7,768 nt of DNA from Bacillota bacterium (GTDB taxonomy: Bacteria > Bacillota > Dehalobacteriia > UBA4068), in contig JAFSIU010000160.1 of the NCBI GenBank assembly GCA_017439615.1, forward strand, positions 1-7,768. The letters run 5' to 3'. Positions within the stretch are counted from its first letter, which is position 1; each line of letters starts with the position of its first letter. This document shows positions 1 to 5,732 of this stretch, one piece after another. The translations under genes were made by a program, and so were the position numbers. The notes beneath the pieces are model-generated. The model did not search any database, had not been told where the DNA came from, and was given only the letters and a program-made list of their open reading frames with translations.

Positions 1-1
1 G

Positions 2-523
2 CAGGATATGAGCAAGCTGCACTATCATTATGCCTATGAATTGGTGCAGGAGATCCGCCAGTCAGGAGATTTTTGCATCGGTGCTGCCTGCTATCCCGAA
101 GGACATACCGAGGCTCCTGATCTGGAGCAGGATATTCTTCATCTGAAGCAAAAGGTCGAAGCAGGCTGCGATTTTTTGACCACACAGATGTTTTTTGAAA
201 ATGAAATCCTTCTGAGCTATCTTTATAAAATCCGCGAGGCAGGCATTCATATTCCTGTTATTGCAGGTATTATGCCTGTTACCAATGCCAAACAGATCAA
301 GAGGATATGCGAGCTTTCGGGCACATATCTGCCCGGTCGATTCAAGCGTATTGTTGACCGTTTTGGTTATGATCCCGAATCAATGGAAAAAGCAGGCATT
401 GCCTATGCCACGGAGCAGATAATCAGTCTTTTTGCTGCGGGTATCAATGCCGTGCATATTTATTCAATGAACAAGCCGCATGTTGCTGCTGCCATTCAGG
501 CCAATCTGAAAGGAATAATCTGA
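2..523 (+). CDS. metF: 5,10-methylenetetrahydrofolate reductase, C-terminal part (5' end outside window)
   Basis: This is the C-terminal part (about 173 residues) of MetF, the cytoplasmic flavoenzyme that reduces 5,10-methylene-THF to 5-methyl-THF, the methyl donor for methionine synthesis. The reading frame is open to the left edge, so the ATG at position 8 is an internal Met and the true start lies upstream. Family signatures are clear, counting from that Met: YPEGH near residue 30, EAPDLEQDILHLKQKVEAG just after it, then the TQMFFEN strand, GIMPVTNAKQIKRICELSG near 87-105, and GIAYATEQI near 129-137. MetF is usually about 290 residues, so roughly the first 120, including the N-terminal catalytic Glu of the family, are missing from view. 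Its TGA stop shares one base with the next ATG (TGATG), which suggests translational coupling with the MetH-reactivation gene. Family assignment is firm; NADH or ferredoxin dependence cannot be read here. Confidence 0.95.
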   Translation, partial: QDMSKLHYHYAYELVQEIRQSGDFCIGAACYPEGHTEAPDLEQDILHLKQKVEAGCDFLTTQMFFENEILLSYLYKIREAGIHIPVIAGIMPVTNAKQIKRICELSGTYLPGRFKRIVDRFGYDPESMEKAGIAYATEQIISLFAAGINAVHIYSMNKPHVAAAIQANLKGII

Positions 524-1137
524 TGTCTTTATTCATTTATCAAAAATCGGCAGCTGAGCTTGATGCTCCTTTGAAGGAAACACTGCGCTATATGGGTTTT
601 CGCGGAGACGCGCAGGAAAAGGATGAGCAGACAGCTTTAAAAGCTATGCAGAGTGTCAAAGAGGGCAGCAGTCCGATAGCAGTATATACATTGAACGGTA
701 TAAAAAGAGTGAACAAGTGTGAGCTTGATCTTGGCTTCGGCAGCTTTTACAGCAAGGATCTGTCTAAATATCTGAAAAATGCCGAGGCTGCTGTCTGCTT
801 TGCCGCGACAATAGGTATGCATACGGATATGCTCGTCAAACGCTATGCTGAGATCTCACCGCTACGGTCTTTATATTACAGCAGTGCGGGGACAAATCTC
901 ATTGAAGCCTTCTGCGATGCTTTCTGTGAAAATATTGCCGAAAATATGCGTGAGCGGGGACTGAAGCCTCGCGGTCGTTTCAGCCCCGGCTATGGGGATT
1001 TCGCGCTGGATTGTCAGTATGATTTGCTGAATATGCTTGATGCACAAAAGCGGGCGGGTATATATCTGAATGATAATTTGCTGATGACCCCCGTGAAATC
1101 CGTAACAGCCGTTGTGGCATTGGAGAGAATTATTTAA
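523..1137 (+). CDS. Stand-alone cobalamin-dependent methionine synthase activation-domain protein
   Basis: A 204-residue cytoplasmic protein resembling the C-terminal AdoMet-binding reactivation domain of MetH, encoded as a separate gene. In the family this domain binds S-adenosylmethionine so that cob(II)alamin, formed by accidental oxidation, can be reductively methylated back to the active form. The key motif is RFSPGYGDF at about residues 152-160, matching the R-x-x-x-G-Y AdoMet-binding signature (RPAPGY in E. coli MetH). Further family features are the FAATIG segment near 93-98, and MTPVKSVTAVVAL near the C terminus, which fits the usual P-x-K-S-V-T-A-V end. The protein stops at ERII and lacks the Cys-rich tail that some relatives carry. 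The gene overlaps metF by one base and precedes a metH that lacks this very domain, so the two products almost certainly work together. The physiological electron donor is not visible here. Confidence 0.9.
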   Translation: MSLFIYQKSAAELDAPLKETLRYMGFRGDAQEKDEQTALKAMQSVKEGSSPIAVYTLNGIKRVNKCELDLGFGSFYSKDLSKYLKNAEAAVCFAATIGMHTDMLVKRYAEISPLRSLYYSSAGTNLIEAFCDAFCENIAENMRERGLKPRGRFSPGYGDFALDCQYDLLNMLDAQKRAGIYLNDNLLMTPVKSVTAVVALERII

Positions 1138-1149
1138 GAAAACAGGAAA

Positions 1150-1156
1150 AAGGTGA
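1150..1156 (+). promoter_or_regulatory. Ribosome binding site that favours the ATG at 1162 as metH start
   Basis: AAGGTGA fits the 3' end of 16S rRNA (AGGTGA within AGGAGGTGATC) and lies 5 bases before the ATG at 1162. The alternative GTG at 1153 lies inside this site and has only a weaker AGGA at 1143-1146 in front of it. The two starts differ by three residues. Confidence 0.6.
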
Positions 1157-3557
1157 AGAAAATGGATCTGATCAAAAAACTACAGGAAGGCTTTGTTATT
1201 TCAGACGGCGGTTTTGGAACAATGCTGCAGGCTGAGGGCTTGAAAGCAGGCGAACTGCCTGAAACTTTGAATATAACCCGTCCTGAGCTGATAACAGACA
1301 TTCATTGCCGCTATCTTGAAGCAGGCGCACAGATAATCACTACAAATACCTTTGGCGCAAACAGCCTGAAATACGCTGCTGAGGGTGAATTCTCTTTAGA
1401 AAGTATCGTGCAGGCAGCGCTTGACTGTGCCAAAGCAGCACGCTTGAAAGCGGCAAGGATTCTGCAATAGGTTTGGATCTGGGACCGACAGGCAAGCTTT
1501 TGCAGCCATTGGGACCGCTTGGCTTTGAAGAAGCGGTGGAGGTTTTTGCCCAAATTGTTCGCTGCGGCGCTGCAAACGGTGCTGATTTCATTCTCATCGA
1601 AACAATGACCAACAGCCTTGAGCTGAAAGCTGCGGTACTTGCCGCCAAAGAAAACTGTGATCTGCCTGTTGTTGCTTCCTTTATGCTTGATCAGAACAGC
1701 AAGCTGATGACAGGTGCGGATATCCCGGCTGTTATTGCCATGCTTGAGGGCTTGCGCGTTGATATTCTTGGCATCAATTGCGGACTTGGCCCTGACAAAA
1801 TGCTGGATATGGTGAAGGAGATATATTCTCTTACATCATTGCCGATTTGTGTTTGTCCCAATGCGGGACTGCCGCAGATGGTGGATGGTAAAACAGTTTT
1901 CAATGTCGGCGCTGAAGAATTTGCCGAACAATCGGCATTGCTTGCAAAGGCAGGTGCTCGTATGCTCGGCGGCTGCTGCGGCACGACTCCTGCGCATATC
2001 AAGGCTTTGAGCACTGCCATTGCAGAATTGCATCCTCAGCCCATTATCAAAAAGGATTATACTGTCATTTCTTCCTATACCCATGCGGTTTATTTTGATA
2101 AAAAGCCTGTGCTGATTGGCGAAAGACTCAATCCCACAGGCAAGCCTAAGCTGAAAGAGGCTTTGAAAACAGGCAATATGGCTTATATCCTTGAAGAAGC
2201 CGTTCGTCAGCAGGAGCATGGAGCAATGGTGCTTGATGTCAATGCAGGTGTGCCTGAGATAGACGAAGCTGCAACCATGGCGGAGCTCATTCCACGCTTG
2301 CAGGCTGTAACAGATCTGCCCCTGCAGATAGATACAGGCGATCTCGATGCAATGGAGCGTGCGCTGAGGCTTTATCACGGCAAGCCGATGATCAATTCTG
2401 TCTGCGGCAAAGAAGAAAGCCTGAAGGCTGTTTTGCCTTTAGCTGCTAAATATGGCGGCGTGTTGGTTGCTCTCACCCTGGACGAAAAGGGCATTCCGAA
2501 TTCTGCAGCAGAGCGAATTGCCATTGCAGAAAGAATTATTGCTGCCGCCCGCGAATATGGCATAGAGGAAAAAGATATTATCTTTGATCCCCTGACCTTG
2601 ACCGTCAGCTCAGAGGCAGAATCCGCGAATATCACGCTTGATGCCCTGACAATGCTGAATGCAGCAGGCAGAAAAAGCTCTTTGGGTGTTTCGAATATCT
2701 CCTTTGGTTTGCCCAACAGAGAGATTCTGAATTCGGCCTTTTTCACTATGGCTATGGACCGCGGACTGAATGCTGCCATTATGAATCCTATGTCAGTGGA
2801 AATGATGAAGGCTTATCGCGCATTTTGCGCATTGCGTAATCTCGATGCGCAATGCAGTGAATATATCGGATTTGCTTCGGCTTTGACTGTGAATAATGAT
2901 GTTCTGCAGCAAAAACAAAAAGCTCAGGAGATTGCCGACAACAGCCTTTCGGGAGCTATTCTGCACGGAATGAAGGAAAGTGCCGAAGCCTTTACCAAAA
3001 CAATGCTTGCCGAAGGCAAGCTACCCACTCAACTCATTGATGAAGACATCATCCCTGCTCTGAATCAAGTGGGTGAGGGCTTCGAAAAGCAGCGTATCTT
3101 CCTGCCGCAGCTGCTGAGCAGTGCCGAGGCAGCCAAGGCCGCCTTTGAAATCATCAAAGCACAGCTGCCGCAGAATTCTTCCGGCAGCGGCAGGCAAATC
3201 GTGCTTGCCACGGTCAAAGGCGATATTCATGATATAGGCAAAAATATTGTTAAGGTGTTGCTCGAAAACTATGGCTTTGACATCATTGATCTTGGCAGAG
3301 ATGTCGCTCCTGAGGCGGTTATTGATTGCGTGAAGGAGCATAATATCCGCTTGGTTGGCCTCAGCTCGCTGATGACGACCACTTTGCCTGCCATGGCAGA
3401 GACCATCAAGCTTTTGAAGGATGAATGTCCTGCATGCAAAACAATGGTTGGCGGCGCTGTTCTCAATGCCGAATATGCGGAACTTATCAAGGCTGACAGC
3501 TATGGCAGAGATGCCATGGAGGCAGTGCGTTATGCGCAAAGTATTTTCGGGGAATAA
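1153..3557 (+). CDS. metH: Cobalamin-dependent methionine synthase lacking the activation domain; one-base frameshift near 1447
   Basis: MetH moves the methyl group of 5-methyl-THF through cobalamin to homocysteine, making methionine. As given, the frame starting at 1153 (GTG) or 1162 (ATG, better RBS) stops at TAG 1468-1470, and the rest continues in the -1 frame to 3557. Restoring one base gives about 801 residues. Domains in corrected numbering: homocysteine-methyltransferase barrel about 1-300, with zinc ligands Cys210 (GINCGLGP) and Cys275-Cys276 (GGCCGTTP); pterin-binding barrel about 320-585, opening with VLIGERLNPTG and containing LDVNAG; four-helix cap about 595-670; and cobalamin domain about 680-801, with DIHDIGK (axial His693), SSLMTTT and VGGAV. 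It ends after the B12 domain, so the AdoMet domain is absent and is supplied by the preceding gene. All catalytic motifs are intact. The frameshift is either a sequence error or a recent mutation. Confidence 0.92.
1446..1470 (+). other. Frameshift point and premature TAG in metH
   Basis: Up to about 1448 the protein reads as MetH in one frame (…AKAARLK). From about 1449 the family sequence SGKDSAIGLDLGPTGK continues in the -1 frame, while the original frame meets TAG at 1468-1470. Adding one A to the AAA run at 1447-1449 joins the two with no residue gained or lost compared with the expected family alignment. No X-XXY-YYZ slippery heptamer is visible at the junction, so programmed frameshifting is not supported. 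Confidence 0.85.
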
Positions 3558-3614
3558 CAGAAAAATTTCGATTACTGCTGTGAAGAGGCTTTGTGAAATG
3601 AATCGAGCATAATG

Positions 3615-3638
3615 AACCGTAAAGTAAACCGTAAAGTA
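3615..3638. repeat. Two tandem copies of a 12-bp unit
   Basis: AACCGTAAAGTA occurs twice head-to-tail (3615-3626 and 3627-3638) in the 3' untranslated region of metH, directly before the terminator stem. It is probably a local slippage duplication. No function is apparent. Confidence 0.8.
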
Positions 3639-3639
3639 A

Positions 3640-3673
3640 AAAAAGGGTTTATGCATTTGCATAAACCCTTTTT
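3640..3673. terminator. Bidirectional intrinsic terminator between converging operons
   Basis: A 34-base perfect palindrome: five A, then GGGTTTATGCA, a two-base TT centre, TGCATAAACCC and five T. On either strand it gives a stable stem followed by a short U tract. It lies 82 bases past the metH stop and 18 bases past the stop of the minus-strand transporter gene, so it can end both transcripts. Confidence 0.9.
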
Positions 3674-3691
3674 GATTTGAAAACTATGCCG

Positions 3692-4273
3692 TCAGAAATT
3701 GATCAGATCATTGACGATATTGACGAGATATTTTTCATAAATTATGATGCCGCCATAGAAAAACAGCAGGAAAACGATGGAGCTGAGATTGCCGCTGGCA
3801 GCCATAACATGCTGACGAACAGGACAGCCGTTTGCCAAGGTGGAGAAGAAGCCGATGACAAATGCACAGCCCATAAACAGCAGTGTTTCATAAGGAATCG
3901 CGAAGCCGCCGATATGAACACTGGGGATCGGGATCTCCAGATTGGTGATAAGCGGATTGAAGGTCAGATCGCAGTATCCCAGATCGCGATATACCGCATA
4001 TTCTGCCTGATAGAAAACTGCGTCATAAACATTGGTATATTCTGCCGGTGGGCGGTCAAACCAAGGATAATCCTTGATATATGCTCCTGTCAGGTCAAAA
4101 GCATAGAAGAAGATTGCAGCTGCAATAACAAAGGAGAAAAAGCCCTTCAGAAGATATGTATCCTTGATAAGGAAGAAATCTCTCCAACCGCCGATGAAGC
4201 ACATTCTGGAACGCTGAGCAAAGAAGCCGATGATAACACCCATAACAAGGCTGACTATTGTAACCTTACTCAT
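3692..4273 (-). CDS. YeeE/YedE-family sulfur-compound transporter, second half-subunit
   Basis: A 193-residue integral membrane protein of the YeeE/YedE family, whose characterised members (such as TsuA/YeeE) pass thiosulfate through a cysteine-lined pore; others are linked to selenium metabolism. Visible signatures are AQRSRMCFIGGWRDF (Cys25, Arg31, Asp32) and ANGCPVRQH (Cys150, Arg153). Likely membrane spans are about residues 4-20, 42-61, 130-147 and 164-185, with a polar loop at about 62-128 rich in Tyr and Asp. Full-length YeeE proteins are roughly 330-400 residues, so this is about half; the other half is the preceding gene, whose stop overlaps this ATG by four bases (ATGA). A strong AGGAGGTGG site lies 7 bases before the start, inside the upstream gene. 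I infer that the two products assemble into one transporter. Substrate (thiosulfate, another sulfur species or selenium) cannot be settled from sequence. No TusA-like partner is in the window. Confidence 0.85.
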   Translation of the reverse strand: MSKVTIVSLVMGVIIGFFAQRSRMCFIGGWRDFFLIKDTYLLKGFFSFVIAAAIFFYAFDLTGAYIKDYPWFDRPPAEYTNVYDAVFYQAEYAVYRDLGYCDLTFNPLITNLEIPIPSVHIGGFAIPYETLLFMGCAFVIGFFSTLANGCPVRQHVMAASGNLSSIVFLLFFYGGIIIYEKYLVNIVNDLINF

Positions 4274-4824
4274 TGTGCAGCCACCTCCTCTGCGGCAGCA
4301 GGCAATTCAGCCTGCGCTTTTCCCTTCAGATCACGGCGTGCCTTGCGTTTGGCCTGCCATTTGAGACATAATGTGCCGAGGAAAACACCGAGTATCAAGG
4401 TAACTACCGATGCTGCAGCACCCCAGTCGCCATATGCCGTACGCAAAAGCAAGCGCATCGGACAGCCGGAGATGACAAGACCGGCTGTTATGACAATAAA
4501 ACCGCAAATAGCAGCTTTAGGAACATTCTCAACAAATCTCAGCTTGAATTCACCGCTGATAACAGCAGCAATAAAAGCTCCCAGCATAACACCTAAGGTT
4601 GTAACGATAAGCCCTTTGAGCGCAACAGAGGAAACAATGGCTTGTTCCCACCATTCGGGGCCTATGCGATTTAATAAAGTATTGACCAAGTCACGGGCAT
4701 GACAAACCATGCAAACGCCATAAGCAGGCGGAGGTGAAAAGGAGAATTTCACCTGAGACAAGACGGCGCATGCAGCGGAGACTACACCAAATGTCAATGC
4801 CGAAATTTTAATTTTAAATTTCAT
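4270..4824 (-). CDS. YeeE/YedE-family sulfur-compound transporter, first half-subunit
   Basis: A membrane protein of 184 residues, counting from the ATG at 4824. That start is preferred because AAGGTGAT lies just upstream, whereas the GTG at 4833 overlaps that site. It carries the same paired signatures as its neighbour: C-x5-R-D in the segment YGVCMVCHARDL (Cys38, Cys41, Arg44, Asp45) and GCPMR (Cys121, Arg124). Likely membrane spans are about residues 5-25, 64-88, 105-120 and 132-154. The C terminus is a basic stretch (KRKARR) followed by an Ala/Glu-rich tail, probably cytoplasmic. It is the first gene of a two-gene minus-strand operon with a four-base overlap. In the family this is a cysteine-relay channel for reduced sulfur species; a half-sized protein would have to pair with the downstream half. 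CMVCH resembles a haem c motif, but there is no cleavable export signal context, so I read it as pore cysteines. Confidence 0.83.
   Translation of the reverse strand: MKFKIKISALTFGVVSAACAVLSQVKFSFSPPPAYGVCMVCHARDLVNTLLNRIGPEWWEQAIVSSVALKGLIVTTLGVMLGAFIAAVISGEFKLRFVENVPKAAICGFIVITAGLVISGCPMRLLLRTAYGDWGAAASVVTLILGVFLGTLCLKWQAKRKARRDLKGKAQAELPAAAEEVAAQ
4281..4289 (-). promoter_or_regulatory. Strong ribosome binding site of the second transporter half
   Basis: On the minus strand this reads AGGAGGTGG, 7 bases before the ATG at 4273 and inside the coding region of the first half. It allows strong independent initiation besides coupling through the ATGA overlap, which fits a need for equal amounts of both halves. 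Confidence 0.8.
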
Positions 4825-5021
4825 TTCAATCACCTTCCCTTTTGCTCAAAAAGCACAGGGCTTCCGAAAATTTTGTGTAAAGGGGAAAATCTATAAATCT
4901 CATCTCTCAATAAACAGGGAATAAGAAAATAAAAATACCAACACCAAAAGCGCAAGTTTCCTTGCGCCGTTATTTGTCGGGCAAAGAAAAACTCCTGACC
5001 CATCAAATCATATAATGCAAC
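4825..5021 (-). promoter_or_regulatory. Long 5' leader of the transporter operon
   Basis: The predicted transcript starts near 5021, about 200 nt before the ATG at 4824, and no convincing gene lies between. The leader holds a perfect 7-bp hairpin with a GAAA loop (4950-4967). It also has a CCCTTT segment (4884-4879, minus sense) able to pair with AAAGGG (4842-4837) just ahead of the ribosome binding site. A leader this long in front of an uptake gene suggests regulation in the RNA, but it matches no riboswitch class I recognise. Confidence 0.4.
4946..4967 (-). terminator. Hairpin followed by four U in the leader; possible attenuator
   Basis: On the minus strand GCGCAAG, loop GAAA and CTTGCGC form a perfect 7-bp stem with a GNRA tetraloop, followed directly by TTTT and then mixed GT-rich sequence. 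The U tract is short, so it may be an attenuator, a pause site or simply a structural element. Confidence 0.45.
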
Positions 5022-5027
5022 AACATC

Positions 5028-5055
5028 ATTATAGCATAAATAATTCAAATTGCAA
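5028..5055 (-). promoter_or_regulatory. Extended -10 promoter of the transporter operon
   Basis: The minus strand shows a perfect TATAAT (5033-5028) preceded by TG one base upstream (5036-5035, extended -10). A TTGCAA -35-like box lies at 5055-5050 with a 16-base spacer. Predicted initiation is near 5021. The stretch from 5056 to 5128 just upstream is AT-rich, and I see no gene in it. Confidence 0.75.
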
Positions 5056-5128
5056 ATCTTTTATCAATGAAAAACAGTTTTCTTTGAGCGGTATGAACTG
5101 CTTTGTTCTGTTTTCATTCACAAAACAC

Positions 5129-5156
5129 AAAAAAATGCCGCAATTTGCGGCATTTT
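5129..5156 (-). terminator. Intrinsic terminator of the small membrane protein transcript
   Basis: The minus strand reads AAAATGCCGCA, a three-base loop and TGCGGCATTTT, continuing to seven T in all. The long U tract on the minus strand, against only four on the plus strand, shows it serves transcription coming from 5551 downward. It lies about 160 bases past the small gene and about 75 bases before the transporter promoter, insulating the two. Confidence 0.85.
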
Positions 5157-5314
5157 AGGGATAGCATTTTTTTGTGTGGTTGTTTATCAAAAGCTGCAAA
5201 AAAGGTATATTTCGCGACTTAAACCCCCACCTGTGTGTTATTAATAGTCTGCCTTTAAGTATTAAAAATAATAATGACATATAAGCAAAATAAATAAAGT
5301 TGTTTTGTCTGGGT
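5157..5314 (-). other. Long 3' untranslated region of the small membrane protein gene
   Basis: These 158 bases between the stop at 5315 and the terminator are AT-rich and hold no convincing gene. A 7-bp inverted repeat, ACTTAAA at 5217-5223 and TTTAAGT at 5254-5260, encloses a G-rich segment on the minus strand. It could fold as part of a 3' UTR-derived small RNA, but nothing else supports that. Confidence 0.3.
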
Positions 5315-5524
5315 TTAGCACTCGGGGTGGTTTTGGCTGTCAGCCTGACCGTCCTTCTTTTTTCTGCCGAAGAGCTTATAATATTTTTTTTCAGCACGAT
5401 AGGTATTCTCCCATTGCTTGTAGGTGCGATGGGTTTCGGCACGATTTGCCATAATATTTGATGGCCCGACAATAAGAATGCAGGCGGTGATGATAATCAG
5501 CGCGGCAATGATTATGATAAACAT
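5315..5524 (-). CDS. Small single-span membrane protein of unknown function
   Basis: A 69-residue protein I do not recognise. Residues 2-21 form one very hydrophobic helix rich in Ile. The rest is polar and strongly basic, with Arg/Lys and aromatic clusters (HRTYKQWENTY, KKYYKLFGRKKK) and an acidic-neutral end. By the positive-inside rule the C-terminal part should face the cytoplasm. ITAC at 12-15 superficially fits a lipobox, but there is no basic N-region and the Cys is too close to the start, so a lipoprotein is unlikely. Evidence that the gene is real: a TTGACA-N17-TATTTT promoter ends 33 bases before the ATG, a purine-rich GAGAGAG lies 6 bases before the ATG, and an intrinsic terminator follows. 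It is transcribed alone, divergently from the RNA methyltransferase. The role is unknown; a small regulator or scaffold of a membrane complex is only a guess. Confidence 0.65.
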   Translation of the reverse strand: MFIIIIAALIIITACILIVGPSNIMANRAETHRTYKQWENTYRAEKKYYKLFGRKKKDGQADSQNHPEC

Positions 5525-5557
5525 AATATTCTCTCTCTTTTTTTTATTATTAAAGAT

Positions 5558-5586
5558 AAAATACCCTATTTATACTTTTTTGTCAA
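5558..5586 (-). promoter_or_regulatory. Promoter of the small membrane protein gene
   Basis: The minus strand has a perfect TTGACA (5586-5581), a 17-base AT-rich spacer and TATTTT (5563-5558, four of six matches). Predicted start is near 5551, about 27 nt before the ATG at 5524. Confidence 0.7.
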
Positions 5587-5675
5587 TATGCTCTAAGTGG
5601 GGGAATATATATTACTGACAGGTTTTGACAAGGCAAGCTGCGAACGCATTTCCGGCATGTTTTGCAGTCTTTGGT

Positions 5676-5704
5676 TTGACATCAGAGCATTATGCGCATA
5701 TAAT
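5676..5704 (+). promoter_or_regulatory. Perfect consensus sigma-A promoter of the RNA methyltransferase gene
   Basis: TTGACA (5676-5681), exactly 17 bases, then TATAAT (5699-5704). Transcription should start near 5711, leaving about 22 nt of leader before the ATG at 5733. Because the promoter lies inside the open frame extending back to 5625, it rules out that longer start. Confidence 0.9.
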
Positions 5705-5720
5705 CAAAGAAAACAATTCC

Positions 5721-5725
5721 GAGGT
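5721..5725 (+). promoter_or_regulatory. Ribosome binding site fixing the methyltransferase start at 5733
   Basis: GAGGT lies 7 bases before the ATG at 5733 and downstream of the promoter, consistent with that start and not with the TTG at 5625. Confidence 0.75.
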
Positions 5726-5732
5726 CAGAAAG

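Noticed and set aside
1440..1475. Programmed -1 frameshift in metH
   Set aside because: No slippery heptamer or downstream stimulatory structure is apparent, and metH is not known to use recoding.
1691..3662. Several long minus-strand frames opposite metH
   Set aside because: They are antisense shadows of a well conserved coding region, with no ribosome binding sites or domains.
3677..4702. Plus-strand open frame of 341 codons
   Set aside because: It runs antisense to the two transporter halves, which have clear family motifs, membrane spans and ribosome binding sites. It has no ribosome binding site and no recognisable domain.
4675..4725. CMVCH as a haem c binding site
   Set aside because: It lies in a conserved transporter segment aligned with the partner's CFIGGWRD, and nothing in the window points to cytochrome maturation.
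4830..5048. Minus-strand frame of 72 codons in the transporter leader
   Set aside because: It would start at a TTG upstream of the -10 box, before the predicted transcription start, and shows no ribosome binding site or family resemblance.
5155..5472. Minus-strand frame of 105 codons
   Set aside because: It overlaps the better supported small membrane protein in another frame, lacks a ribosome binding site, and runs into the terminator region.
5625..5732. N-terminal extension of the RNA methyltransferase from TTG 5625
   Set aside because: A perfect promoter lies inside it, and family similarity starts only after the ATG at 5733, which has its own ribosome binding site.
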